NCBI GenBank assembly: GCA_009746045.1 | Contig: RPFO01000522.1 | Span: 1 to 40,817, forward strand | Direction: 5' to 3' | Length of the DNA stretch: 40,817 bases | Source of the DNA: Mesostigma viride | Taxonomy: Eukaryota > Streptophyta > Mesostigmatophyceae > Mesostigmatales > Mesostigmataceae | In this document: positions 19,085-28,673 of the stretch, piece after piece | Numbering within the stretch: the stretch's first letter is position 1 | Layout of the letters: each line of letters opens with the position of its first letter | Notes under the pieces: model-generated | The model's input: only the letters and a program-made list of their open reading frames with translations | Told to the model about the DNA's origin: nothing | The model's database searches: none | Translations under genes and position numbers: made by a program

Positions 19085-19719
19085 TTAGCGGCGGCATGGC
19101 AGGCAGGGCGTCTGGCGGCCCTCAAACCCAGTGCAATCGTCTTTCACACGCAGAGTGCCGCGCAGGGGGAACTTCACACCAGAGGTGCAAGTCCACACGT
19201 GGGTGAGCAGAGTGCAGTCCGCCTTGTGGATCTTCCAGTGCGCAACCTGGCACTCGCGGGAGCAGTACCGCGCATCCTGGCAGCTGGCGCACCTGCGCTT
19301 CACCTCGCTCTTGCCCTTCTTCTCACACCCCGGCGCAGCACAGAAACCGCGAACCGACTCGGGGAAAGGACCAATGGGGCTGTCCAAAATGGGCGTGCGC
19401 ACTGCGATCACCACCTTCTCGCAGGGGCGGGTATAGGGAAACGCCGTCCTTCAACGATCTTGTCCCTCCTTGGGCACGCGGAAGGACAGGCCAATCCTAA
19501 CCAGGTCGATGAACCCGTCGTCCTCCTTCTTCTCGCGAAGGAGGACGCACAGAAGCATGAACTCGCTCTCAGGGCGAATGTGGGACAGGATCTGACTGCG
19601 AACGCAGTACTTCCTGCTGATCGCAGTGCGTACGTCAATGAACAAACTCCAACTGGCGATCCAGAGCCGTAAAGGAGTGGACGAACCAGCACGCAAAAGG
19701 GGGTGTCGCCCTCGGACAT
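19085..19719 (-). CDS. MYND zinc-finger protein, frameshifted
   Basis: The C-terminal part (19085-19414) contains a clear MYND finger: CAAPGC, CASCQDARYCSRECQ, then HWKIHKADC. MYND fingers bind two zinc ions and peptides and occur in chromatin regulators and in several giant viruses. The upstream minus-strand frames (19451-19696, including LLREKKEDDGFIDLVRIG, and ATG near 19719) probably belong to the same gene but are separated by a stop near 19450 and a frame change near 19680. The ATG overlaps head to head with the possible start of the next gene on the plus strand. Confidence 0.65.
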
Positions 19720-22267
19720 GAAGGTGGCGGACACTTTGGCGCGCATGGCGGTGGGTCCTTCTCCCGCGCGACGTTCTGCGATGTCAGATGCCGTATCGGA
19801 CGCCGGTTCTGGGGCCGGAGGGTCGGGCGCGCGTTTGGAGGGGTCGGGGAAACGGCAATCCACGGGAGGGGGCGAGGAGGGAACCGGCGATAGCACGGCC
19901 GAGTCGGGTCCTTCCGAGCCGCGTCGCGAAAATGAATGGTCAAAGTATCTAACGGATTTGAAGAACGCGCAAGATAAAGCGGTAGCGTCGACGGAGATGG
20001 CCAAGGGGGATCGCTCGTATATGGAGAGGGCACGAGAGGACACGGAGGCTCTGTGGGGGAAGCGAGATGAGGCGCCTTCGGATGTGCGAGAGCGGCGCTC
20101 ACGCGGCGAGCCCGGATCGTTGAGTGTCGATATGACCGAATATCTCGCCGTGGCCTGCGAACAAGTGATTAAGCTGTTGCGAATTTTGTCCCCGACCGAC
20201 AGAAATGTCGAGAACGCAAGTCGAGAGATGGTGCGTGCACAAAAACGCGAGAGAAGCGGTGATGGAGGAGTTGCAGAAAGTGCGTGGTGAAGTGCGTGAA
20301 AACCACGCACGTACCCTCATACCCACTCCCCCGCGTCCCGATCTGGTCCAGTCTGGTAGGGTAGCGTCCGAGCCCGAACGAATTCCGACGGGCAACACGC
20401 GCGACGAGGAGCGAGCGCGGACGCGTTATCCTCCCGCCATATCTGAGGGCTCGTCGGATAGGGCGTGGTATGAGGAGAAACGTTCTTCGGGGCGGGTGGC
20501 GTTCCGTTGCGCAAAGAATCGCGGGCGTTAGTAGAGCAGAACGGGTCGCCCAAAGTACCGACTCCGGAATCCGCCGTCCGCGCGGGGAACTCCGACGCGG
20601 ATATGAGGCGTTCCCCTCGTCTCCAGGAGCGCGCGGAGGTCGAGGCGGGTCCCTCGAAACCTATTATCACTAGGTCCATGTTCGTGCCTAAGGGATCCGA
20701 TCTCGATAAACTGCGAGCTGAAAATCCTGGCGTGGCGATTGATGAACTGTCGGAATCGTCGTCACTAGGTGACGCGCGGAAGAGAAGTGGCACGTCGTCG
20801 TCGACCACCACGTCGTCGTCGACCACCACGTCGTCGTCGACCACCACGTCGTCGTCCGCCGAGGAGGGGGAGATTCGTTCGAAGGAAGTGAGGGCGAAAG
20901 GCAACGAAAGGCCGGCACAACTCCCGGTGGACCCTTCGAAGGAAGTGGGGGCGAAAGGCAACGAAAGGTCGGCACAACTTCCGGTGGACCCTTCGAAGGA
21001 AGTGGGGGCTAGCAAGGCGGGTGCGAGCAACCCCGCGGATGCGAGCAACCCCCCGAGGAGGTCGCCACGTTTAGATCTTAATCGCATTTTAAACACGCAA
21101 CAAACATTTATCGTAAACCGTGATCCGGAAGCGCGAAAACGGGGCGCGGTACTACAGTCGCGATCGAAGGCGATGGGCAAACGACCGCTCGGACCGGCGA
21201 ATGGGGGGGAGGGGGGCCAACCCACGGACTTGGGCGTGAATCAGTACGGGACTTTTTCGGTAGACCTCACGAGGAAAGAACCGGTAAAACCGTCCAACAC
21301 CCCTGCGATACATCTCTTGCCTGATAAAATTCCCGCCACCAAAGAGCCAACGAATAAGACGTATAATCCAGAGGTGATGGAGGGTGTCGATGCTCCGTTC
21401 CCGTTTAAGGTTCCGAACAGTGTTCATCAGATATTATACAAACGACACACGATCGGGGACGGGGACTGTCTGTTCTACGCGATCTCTCTCATTCGGGCGT
21501 TTAGAAGAAAAGAGAGCATCAACAAGAAGGGTTTGGAGGGAAAGGCGGAATGGTTGAAGAACAGTTTGCTCGAGAATTTGCCAAAGTTCGTTAATGATGC
21601 AAAGGAGAAAAAAATGGTATTCGAGTATAAAAACGAGAAGGAAATCAGGAATATTTTGCAGACTCCGAAGAAGTGGGCGAATACCGACGTGGCCGCGCTT
21701 GCGGCGCGGTTCCTCCGAAACGACATCACGATCATCGGCCGCGAGAAAGGCAACCCCCGGTACGCGACGGTGTTCACGTACAGAGCAGATCTCGGGGAGA
21801 GCACGATCGAACCGTATTACATTTTTTTCGATGGCGTGAACCATTTCGATGCGTTGCTATCCACCATCGAGTTGCCAACCTTACGGCGTTCCCCCCGTAA
21901 CGCAGCGGGCGCCCAACATCAACCTGCGTCGATGCACGTGTTGGCCCAGCGAGCGTACGCTCTCCAGCGGTTCGCGGACGCCCTGAGTGCCCCCGCACGA
22001 CCGCGGACGGCCCCTCCCCACCCCGTCGCGCAGAACGCAATACCGCGGTACCCCGTGCCGGCGCCGGGACCCGCCTACATCCCGTCCCGTCCCGCGTTCG
22101 CGTCGACCGCCGCGTTCCGCTCGACCGCGCCCGTCCACGCGTTCCCGGCAGCACAGAGCGCCGTCGCCAGGTATCCGTGGCCGCCCGTCCAGGCGCGTCC
22201 CGCCTTCGCCGCGAACGTCCCTGTTCCCTCCCAGCGTTTTTTTCTGAACTCGTTGTACGGACGATGA
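19718..22267 (+). CDS. long OTU-domain cysteine protease, frameshifted near 20250 and 20490
   Basis: The product is an OTU-type deubiquitinase-like protein of about 840 residues in three adjoining frames (19718-20290, 20205-20531, 20507-22267). The N-terminal 500 residues are disordered, with a Ser/Thr repeat and two copies of a 19-residue repeat. The OTU domain starts near 21440: nucleophile motif GDGDCLFYAI and, about 120 residues on, the general-base motif NHFDALL; both are the canonical positions. A Pro/Ala-rich tail follows. OTU enzymes cut ubiquitin chains or process viral proteins. The exact start is uncertain (19718, 19745 or 19778). The stop overlaps the next ATG. Confidence 0.8.
20792..20856 (+). 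repeat. 18-bp tandem repeat encoding SSSTTT
   Basis: Three full copies of ACGTCGTCGTCGACCACC and a partial fourth, in frame within the disordered part of the OTU protein. Confidence 0.95.
20879..21008 (+). repeat. 57-bp tandem repeat, 2.3 copies, in the OTU gene
   Basis: Copies at 20879-20935 and 20936-20992 and a partial third encode SKEV(R/G)AKGNER(P/S)AQLPVDP. They are in frame and differ by a few substitutions. Confidence 0.95.
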
Positions 22268-22551
22268 AGTGCAAGAGGAAGACGGTGACGCACGGCGGGC
22301 GCTGCAAGAACGAAGCCAGGCCGGGGAGGAAGACGTGCGCGATCCATGCTCGCGGTGTTCGCCACGTGGCGAGAAGTTGCGGGATGCACGTTGCCAGGAC
22401 GAAGGAAACCAAGCGCAAGTACGACGACATGGCGACGGGCATCCCGTCCGCTCCGGCGACGGTGGCCGACGCGGTCCGTCTGTCGTGGCTGTCCCGATTC
22501 CCGGGACAGACGGGCGCGCCCACGCAGGAGGAGGCAAAGAAAGGCAAGTGA
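22264..22551 (+). CDS. small zinc-binding protein, 95 aa
   Basis: ATG overlaps the OTU stop (ATGA). The pattern is C-x9-GGRC...KTCAIH: two Cys, then Cys-x2-His, within a basic N-terminus, followed by a second CGMH. The same short fold pattern recurs on the minus strand at 28253-28522. Small Cys/His miniproteins of this sort are frequent in giant viruses; function unknown. Confidence 0.65.
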   Translation: MKCKRKTVTHGGRCKNEARPGRKTCAIHARGVRHVARSCGMHVARTKETKRKYDDMATGIPSAPATVADAVRLSWLSRFPGQTGAPTQEEAKKGK

Positions 22552-22625
22552 TCGATCGATCGTGTCGTTTCACGGGATCGTATAAAGTCCGTCTCCACGT
22601 CGCTCCCCTCCACACGCTACCGAGC

Positions 22626-23297
22626 ATGGCCGAGCCCGCGGGGTGGGAGCCTGCCACCGAGTGGACGACGTTCGCTCCCGTTTCGACCCCGCGTCCGCCG
22701 AGCGTCATGTTCCAGGCGCTGCCCCCTCTGGCCTTACGCATCATCTTGGACCGCAGTTGGCCCACCGGGCACGGGGTCTGTCCCGAGATGGACGAGATCT
22801 ACTGGGAGATCAATCCCGCGAAGACGCTCGAAAGGGAGGTGCGCGCGGAACTCAAGTACCGCCAAAAGAGTGACGGCGACCGTCGCCGGTTCGACGGCCG
22901 CGAGGACGAGCAACTGGAGGCCGTCCTGAAGGTCCTGTCTCCCGCGCGATACCGGGAGTGCGTGGACGCCCTCGAAACGCCCAGGGGGAGGAAGGAGGAG
23001 AAGCTTTGGATCCTGTGGGGAAAGATCCACGACGGGCTGGCCCGGCGCGGAAAGCGGGTCAGTCGATCGGAGATGGCCAGGATACGGGACCGGCTGTACG
23101 ATTGTCTGGGGTCGAACAAGAACTTCGCGAACCGGTCCTACTCGTTCGTGGTCAAGTGTTACAACGTCCTGACCGCCAAGTTCAGGCGCGAGGGCCGCGA
23201 CCCTCCGTCTTCGCCCGTGTGGGATATGGGGTGGTGGTCCGAACTGGACCGGGAACACGTGCACGAGTATGCGGAAACGGGGCTTGTTCATGAATGA
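22626..23297 (+). CDS. divergent member of the F-box-like family, 223 aa
   Basis: The ATG at 22626 is chosen because a TATAAAG word lies 45 bases upstream and the frame before it is antisense-like. Near residue 35 it reads FQALPPLALRIILDRSWPTG, then H-G-V and a W about 11 residues further. This matches the F-x-x-LP...I(V/L)...(A/S)WP-x-G-x-G-V pattern of the palindrome proteins. Length (223 aa) equals gene D. The rest is helical and charged. The frame is intact. It links the virus block with the palindrome. Confidence 0.75.
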   Translation: MAEPAGWEPATEWTTFAPVSTPRPPSVMFQALPPLALRIILDRSWPTGHGVCPEMDEIYWEINPAKTLEREVRAELKYRQKSDGDRRRFDGREDEQLEAVLKVLSPARYRECVDALETPRGRKEEKLWILWGKIHDGLARRGKRVSRSEMARIRDRLYDCLGSNKNFANRSYSFVVKCYNVLTAKFRREGRDPPSSPVWDMGWWSELDREHVHEYAETGLVHE

Positions 23298-23309
23298 ATA
23301 AAGATGCGT

Positions 23310-24074
23310 TTACAACCCACGAAACATGAGTCCTGTGCTGAAACTTTCGCGTAGTCCTTCGTAATCGCGATCACCGTCCGTGTCCACGAACAGAGTGCCC
23401 AGCGTCGTAAGCAGTCCGCGTTTCGGTTTGACCGCGGCGGGAGGGGGCGAGGGCGCCAGCGCCATCTGGTAGTGGCCCGACTGGTCCGGCCCTCCGAGGC
23501 GGTCGAAGTAGTAGTAGACGCGCGCCGGTCCGCCGGCGTACCGCCGTCCGAACTCGTGCACGCGCACGTCCCCGCGGCCGTAGTCGTTGTAGACCAGGAT
23601 CCGCGAACGCAACGCGCGCGCCGTCGCCTCGATCTGCGGCGAGTCCGCCATCTCGCGGTCCCAGTGCGCTTGCAGGTACTCTTGCGCGGTGCGCGGCCGG
23701 TCGGAAGACGACAACCCCAGTCGCAAGAGGTGCGGATCCTTCGCCAGTTCGCGGGTCGCTCGTCGGCGCAGATCGGATCCGTCGACGGACAGCCGTTCGT
23801 TCGTGGACGGGGCGGGGTACCTCTCGGGGTACAGGCTCGCAAGGACGCTGCGGTAGAAACAGTTGTTCCAAGGAGCCGATCCGCACTCGACCGTTCGCAC
23901 GCGGTCCGTGCGATCCGAGCCGTCCATCATGCGGACGGACGGGATCGCGACGTGTCGGTCTGCGCGGGGCGCGCGGGATGTCGTCGCGGTTCGAGCCGAC
24001 ACGATTCCGGACTCCATAAAGCCCCGGTCTCGCCTCCTCGCGAGGCCTCCGCGCATCGAATATCGAACATACAC
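23310..24074 (-). CDS. second OTU-like cysteine protease, up to 254 aa
   Basis: The frame carries APWNNCFYRSVLASLYP, which fits the OTU nucleophile block (N-x-C-[FL]-[YF]), and about 120 residues later SGHYQMAL, fitting the general-base His block. A conserved middle with helices and YNDYGRGDVRVHEFG lies between. The Asp usually two before the Cys is replaced by Asn, as in some active OTUs. An alternative start is the Met about 20 codons inside. It shares a short AT-rich intergenic region (TATACTATAAATT) with the next gene, read in the opposite direction. Confidence 0.7.
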   Translation of the reverse strand: MYVRYSMRGGLARRRDRGFMESGIVSARTATTSRAPRADRHVAIPSVRMMDGSDRTDRVRTVECGSAPWNNCFYRSVLASLYPERYPAPSTNERLSVDGSDLRRRATRELAKDPHLLRLGLSSSDRPRTAQEYLQAHWDREMADSPQIEATARALRSRILVYNDYGRGDVRVHEFGRRYAGGPARVYYYFDRLGGPDQSGHYQMALAPSPPPAAVKPKRGLLTTLGTLFVDTDGDRDYEGLRESFSTGLMFRGL

Positions 24075-24096
24075 TATACTATAAATTTGTCGGTGG

Positions 24097-24486
24097 ATGG
24101 AACGTGCGCTGCGACTCGTCGACTTCTACACCCGCCACCTGTCCGCGTGCGACGAAATCGTTCTGGAGCGAGTGTCCGTCGACGAGGACGAGGTAGCCGA
24201 GTACTGCGTGGGCAAGAACGTCGTCATCGCCGGCCAAATTATTCGCAAGCAAAAGTTTCCGGAAGGCGACTGGAAGGACGTGTTGGAAGTCTGCGTCGAG
24301 GCAGCGGACGAGGCCATCGAGAAGATCGCTCTCAAGTCGTCGGTGTTTCCGGAGCAGGTCGCGGGGCGTATCCTCCTCCTCGCCTCCTCCATCAAGAGAG
24401 TCGGGTCCGCCTTCGAGCAGGATGAGTGCGACGAGCCGACACGCGTCGTCGAGCGACATGGCGACCGACTGGTCATCCGAGGATGA
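24097..24486 (+). CDS. unknown protein, 129 aa
   Basis: Intact acidic, helical protein with no recognised domain. TATA-like ACTATAAATTT lies about 20 bases upstream. The end overlaps the next gene by 29-65 bases in another frame, as is common in compact viral genomes. Confidence 0.65.
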   Translation: MERALRLVDFYTRHLSACDEIVLERVSVDEDEVAEYCVGKNVVIAGQIIRKQKFPEGDWKDVLEVCVEAADEAIEKIALKSSVFPEQVAGRILLLASSIKRVGSAFEQDECDEPTRVVERHGDRLVIRG

Positions 24487-25569
24487 CCGCGCGCGCGTCG
24501 ACGAGCTGCTGCGGGCCCTCGACGAGCCGCTTTACCGATCTCTCACGGACGAGGAGACGCGTCTGGCGCGGCTCTTTCACGAGTTCCTCGAGACGGACCG
24601 CGTCGTCAAGGGGCCGGAGCACACGGCCAAGACCGCGCGCGTGTTCGAGGCGTTCTCCGATTTCATGGAGGACAAGGGGGGGGACAGGTACGACCACGAG
24701 GCGCGGTTCCAACAGGACAAGCGGTTCTGGAACGCGCTCTTCGAGCGGCACGGGTACTCGTGCGGCGGTGGGCTCGGGACGAAGCGGACCACCGGTTTCT
24801 TCGTCAACGACAACCGCGGGGTCGTGTCCAACGGAGTGATGTCGGACCTCGACCTGTCGGATTTCGCGGTCTTCAAGGGCCGCACGCGTCTCGGGATGGT
24901 GGCGGGCGCGCTCATGAAGTATGCGGGCGACGGCGTGAAGGACGAGCTCACCAACGAGATCATCGACAGGCTGGACAGGACAGGCGTCGAGAATCTCGGC
25001 ACCGAGGAGAAGTACAAGACCTGCCACTTGCACGCGCTCTTCCTCGTCATGGCGCAGAAGAAGGCGCGGGTGCCGCGGGAAGTCAAGAGGTGGATGCTCG
25101 AGCATCGCCGCAGACTCAGTGACAAGGTGTGGGACATGAACCCGAACTTCAAGCGCGGGCGGATGGACTTCTTCCACGAGAGGGCTCGTTGGCCACCCTG
25201 GGACTCCCTGCGCACGTTCGAGGACGAGGATGCGCCCGACCGTCCCGACCCCGCCGTCCCCGAGCGCGCGTCGGAAGCGGCGCCCGCGGCCGTGCCCACC
25301 CTCGAGAACGCGGAGGCGTTCTTGGCGTCCCCCCTCGTCGTCCTGTGCAAGGACGGGTACACCAAAGTGAAGGATTTTCGCAAGGCCTACCTCGGCCAGT
25401 TTCTGGGGACCCGCTGTGGCACGCCGGGAAGGGAAGGACGACCGTCGAGGACCTGCGCGCCATCTTCGAGCCCAGCGGGATCGAGTTCGTTTCCGACAAG
25501 AAGATCAAGGGCGTCAAAGCCGATTGGGTGAAAGGGGTGCGGCTCGCGGATAATCCTCGGGCTCTATAG
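24422..25569 (+). CDS. unknown protein, about 380 aa, one frameshift near 25411
   Basis: Not recognised. Starts at 24422 or 24458. It is mostly helical and charged, with a central block (about 110-220) containing GGGLGTKRTTGFFVNDN and KTCHLHALFLVMAQKK, a Pro/Ala linker and a C-terminal block FLASPLVVLCKDGYTKVKD, then, in the next frame from about 25412, VEDLRAIFEPSG to the stop at 25567-25569. The C-terminal block resembles a small winged-helix-like DNA-binding end seen in some viral primases and regulators, but this is only a guess. Confidence 0.6.
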
Positions 25570-25574
25570 TACGA

Positions 25575-25880
25575 ATGGCTTGCGAGTGGAAAGACGTGTT
25601 CGGAGCGCCCCGAGAGGGCGCGCACGCGTACAGGATCTTAGACGTAGCGGTTGTGGACCTAGTGGGCACGATCCTCATTGCATGGATGTTGAGTCGGTAT
25701 TGGGAAATAAACTTTATTATCATGTTTGCATCCTTATTCGCCCTCGGGCAACTCATGCACATCTTGTTTTGCGTCGACACCACGGTCGCGCGTTTCGTTT
25801 CGCGAGCGACAGGCCTTGCAATGCCGCCGCCGCCTGGGGGGGTCGCACTCGCACAGTCCCCCGCCCCCTTCTCCGAGTAG
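25575..25880 (+). CDS. conserved small NCLDV-type membrane protein, about 80-101 aa
   Basis: The order of elements is typical of a short protein family shared by phycodna- and mimivirus-like viruses: FG-x-P-x-x-G-x-H-x-YR, a membrane helix after DVAVVD, a second helix (INFIIMFASLFALGQLMHIL), then FCVDTT. These family traits are recalled, not searched. Two membrane spans; function unknown. The last 20-30 codons overlap the zinc-ribbon gene on the other strand and may not be real. Confidence 0.65.
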   Translation: MACEWKDVFGAPREGAHAYRILDVAVVDLVGTILIAWMLSRYWEINFIIMFASLFALGQLMHILFCVDTTVARFVSRATGLAMPPPPGGVALAQSPAPFSE

Positions 25881-26275
25881 ACGACAGTCTCTGCACTCGC
25901 CTCGCAGGCGGAGGTGCGCGCAAATCTGGCTCCCGCCGGTCCGTTTCTCTTTACATTCGCGGCACCGGGATCGTTGTTTGTCGTGTTCGCACAAGGCGGA
26001 GCCCTTGCACGCGTGGCAGCTGTACTTGAACTCCCGCACGGACAGTAGGAGGAGGGGGTGCACACCTGACACCTCCTCTTGCTGCGCCCGTGGACGCAGC
26101 CGCTCTTCTTCGACTTTGGGGCCGGGTCGCAAGGGGGATCCGGTTCGGTGCGGTACACGCAGTGGGCGCACGTCCACCACGGCACGCGCCCGTGGGGACA
26201 GGCGCGGAGACGACGGACCGTCGGGTGTTGGAATGCGGAAGTCGCGAGCATGGTTGCGATCGGTGCGTCTGACAT
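25734..26275 (-). CDS. CxH...CxxC zinc-ribbon repeat protein, one frameshift near 26045
   Basis: Five repeats of the form C-x-H-x(6-7)-C-x2-C are seen: CPHGRVPWWTCAHC, CVHGRSKRRCQVC, CEHDKQRSRCREC, CAHLRLRGECRDC and a degenerate CECDPPRRRRHCKAC. Such repeats are a hallmark of a family abundant in mimivirus-like and algal giant viruses and in plant and algal genomes with viral insertions; each repeat should hold one zinc. The first two repeats are in one frame and the last three in another; a C/T homopolymer region lies at the join. Confidence 0.75.
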
Positions 26276-26293
26276 CCCGCCGGACCGACCTTT

Positions 26294-26874
26294 CTACTCG
26301 TCTTCCCGTCGGCTGGCCGACACGTCCTTGAACGCCTTGTTTTCGGTTACGACGACGGGGCGGAACAGGACCAGTTTGTGGTCGGTCGAGTCGACGCGCT
26401 TCAAGACGACGTACATCATGTCTCGTAGGCGGACGACATGCCGACCGGACCCCCTCCAGCTACCGTCCAATCGGGCGCGTTTTTGTCGCGAATCGTTTGT
26501 ACGGCCGTCTCCGCGTCCATCACGCCCACGCCGCTGGCCCGCTGCACCTCGATGGGCACGTGGTTCGACTGTTCGGGCGACGACACGATCTCGACCAGGC
26601 CGAGTTTCCCGTCGGCGGACACGAGTCGCAAGCGCGTCGTCGCGCCGTCCACCGACTTCCACTGGAACTCGCGGTGCTCTCGCTTCTTCTCGGCGAACTG
26701 CTCGCCGGTGGCGCGCGACACGGGGAACAAGGGGGTGCCCGCGTACGTCGGGTCGATCTTGTCCGGCGTCACGGTCCGCGCCCCGTTCCCGCGTCGCCTG
26801 CGACTCGCGAGATAGAGGATCAGGAACGCGATGGCGATCGACAATGCGATGATCGCGATCCACAGTCGGTCCAT
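26294..26874 (-). CDS. single-pass membrane protein, about 190 aa, frameshift near 26440
   Basis: The start at 26874 opens with a membrane helix (LWIAIIALSIAIAFLILYL) and a basic stop-transfer RRRR, followed by a soluble domain of about 120 residues. After about 26440 the sensible continuation (MMYVVLKRVDSTDHKLVLF) is in the adjacent frame, ending at 26294. It is probably a type III or signal-anchored virion membrane protein; no family recognised. Confidence 0.6.
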
Positions 26875-26928
26875 CTTATACCCATCCGTCCAAAATAAAA
26901 TCTGTCCTTCGTGTATACCAAACCAAAC

Positions 26929-27051
26929 ATGCCGCTTCGGAGCAAGACCACGGGCAGGTTCATCAAGAGGAGCCACTCCGGCGCCGCTCACCGGCGTCGC
27001 CGGCATCACGCGAGGGCCCCCTTCATCATGATGCCGTTCGGCGGGGGCTAA
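26929..27051 (+). CDS. very small basic protein, 40 aa
   Basis: The ATG at 26929 and TAA at 27049-27051 enclose a 40-residue frame with RSKTTGRFIKR, HRRRRHH and a Gly tail. It sits in the short gap between divergent genes with an AT-rich leader. Composition resembles DNA-condensing virion peptides; too short for homology claims. Confidence 0.45.
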   Translation: MPLRSKTTGRFIKRSHSGAAHRRRRHHARAPFIMMPFGGG

Positions 27052-27079
27052 TTTTCTTTCCATTGTGTACGGTATACAG

Positions 27080-27463
27080 ATGGCGGACTTCGAGGGCGCT
27101 CCGTTTGACGGGGCCGTGTCACCGCAGCTTTCGTTACCACAAAGCGCGCTCCCCACGCCCGTAGGGGTGGACCCGGGTCCTCTGGCGCCGATGGGGTGGG
27201 CCGCCGCGTTCGGTCTCGACCTCGCGACGGCGGCGAAGGCCATGGCGAGCGTGTCCCCCGCGCCGCCTCCCGTCATCTTGCCGTTCGTGCCTCTCGAGTT
27301 CGACCCCCGACTGGAAAACCGGTTCGAGCAGCGGTTCGCGGAGAGGGGCGCGAGGGAGAACGATCCCGTGCCCCGGCCGAGCGGGAGGGGCGAGGGGGCC
27401 GAGTTGATGGGCCGGAAGATCGCCGACGCCATCCGTGCGATCGAGCGAGGCTCGTGGAACTGA
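27080..27463 (+). CDS. Pro-rich unknown protein, 127 aa
   Basis: The start at 27080 follows a GTATAC-type leader. The N-terminal half is Pro/Ala-rich and uncharged, the C-terminal half basic and helical, ending ADAIRAIERGSWN. Intact; no family recognised. A virion protein is plausible from context. Confidence 0.55.
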   Translation: MADFEGAPFDGAVSPQLSLPQSALPTPVGVDPGPLAPMGWAAAFGLDLATAAKAMASVSPAPPPVILPFVPLEFDPRLENRFEQRFAERGARENDPVPRPSGRGEGAELMGRKIADAIRAIERGSWN

Positions 27464-27494
27464 AATATGTTGGGGTAGAAATATACAGGCGGAG

Positions 27495-27850
27495 ATGGAC
27501 AAGTCTGTGGTCCGCGGTCTCGTGTTCGCGCCCGGAGCGGGGAAGAAGCGGTCCGTCAACCGGTCCGAGTATCCGTACGAGTCCGAGTTCCGCGCGGCCG
27601 ACAAAGAGGCCGTGCCGTACGTGTCTCCGAACACGGACGACTGGAACCCAACTGGGTTGCGACAGCTGACCCACGCGGATCTGGAGTCCATGTTCCTGTG
27701 TCGGAGGCTCGTCGAGCGGCGCAGATCGCGCGACTCGAGGAGTCTCGTCTGCGTGCCGCGGAGAAGCAGAAGGCGTACAACGCCGTCGCCGTCGATCCCA
27801 AGCCCCGGACCATCCTGTGGACCGGGCAGTACGAGGACCTCTACTCTTAG
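27495..27850 (+). CDS. unknown protein, about 118 aa, one-base lesion near 27708
   Basis: The first 70 codons read MDKSVVRGLVFAPG to THADLESMF; after a one-base loss the neighbouring frame continues with a charged helix (ARRAAQIARLEESRL) and ends GQYEDLYS at 27848-27850. Stop codons of this gene and the convergent one overlap. No family recognised. Confidence 0.55.
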
Positions 27851-28382
27851 CGATGGGACGAGACGAACTCGAGTAACATGGAAAAGGTGTCGGTGCCCAA
27901 GTCCATGAGCTGGCCGCGGAGACCGGGAGGGGGGTGGGGGGCGTGCTGGGAGGGGCACGTGGACGGGTGTCGGGCAAAGGATAGAGTTCGACTTCGACCT
28001 CCGTCACGTTGGACAGTTCGGGCGAGAAAAGCACCACCTCGTCGGTCTCGTTCTTCGGGACGTACGTCTCGACGGAGTTGGGGATGACAAAAAAGTGGCC
28101 TCGGCCCGACGAGAAGTCGAGCGGGTTCATCGACGAGTGGATAGGGATGGCCGCGTGCACCTTGTTGATGGCGTATCCGCCGACCTTGACGTAGGCGGCC
28201 GTCGTCGTCGAGGAGACGCCAGGCACCGAAGCCCACACCAGGCGACACGACTTCACGGAGGTGACGGGGTAGGGCAGTCGGAACTTGGTGTCGCCCTGCT
28301 TGTTGGTTCCGCACACGAGCACCTGCGTGCGCTTGTCGCGGCTCGGGTGGGGTCGTGCGACTCCTTCGACCACGCAATCCAT
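27847..28382 (-). CDS. putative minor capsid or virion beta-sandwich protein, about 178 aa, frameshift near 27930
   Basis: The visible pattern is RDKRTQVLV...TKFRLPYPVTSVKSCRLVWASVPGV, then a beta-rich middle and LSNVTEVEVELYPL, ending in the next frame with DTFSMLLEFVSSHR. Giant-virus minor structural proteins share this layout (a residue-spacing line like L..v..vrLv.a.vP, late L..v.eieV.L, terminal sMLLE). The assignment rests on that pattern only. The frame break lies in a G/C homopolymer run. Confidence 0.45.
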
Positions 28383-28522
28383 TTAGTAGAGTCGGAGAAA
28401 TAATAAACGTCGCTGCGGTTTGAATCCCTTTTCGCGTGCAGACCGCACTTCCGTTTGCCGTCGTCGGCCTCGCGGTGGCATCGTTTACCGTCTTTCGTCC
28501 TGCCCGCGCACCGCGGGGTCAT
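28253..28522 (-). CDS. small zinc-binding protein, up to 89 aa
   Basis: Start at 28522. It carries RCAGRTKDGKRCHRE and KCGLHAKR, the same Cys...Cys...Cys-x2-His pattern as 22264-22551, suggesting a duplicated family. The frame overlaps the first 130 bases of the capsid-like gene; the true end may be near 28385 if a base is missing. Confidence 0.5.
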   Translation of the reverse strand: MTPRCAGRTKDGKRCHREADDGKRKCGLHAKRDSNRSDVYYFSDSTKWIAWSKESHDPTRAATSARRCSCAEPTSRATPSSDCPTPSPP

Positions 28523-28673
28523 TTTGCCACACAAACGACTACAAAAAAATGGATCCGTCGAGAGCCCGCGGGCGTTCGTCGGTCGACAAATCTCTCGTCG
28601 GGATTTGTCGAAACGACCGACGTCGGAGGGCGCGACGGAGGAAATTGTCGTAGTGTACCATAGATACAAGAGG

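Noticed and set aside
20317-21225. 302-aa minus-strand frame opposite the OTU gene
   Set aside because: Antisense image of the Ser/Thr and 19-residue repeats; no start context and no domain.
27273-28382. A single 369-aa minus-strand protein
   Set aside because: Only the first 140 codons look coding; beyond the homopolymer break the frame is antisense to 27495-27850.
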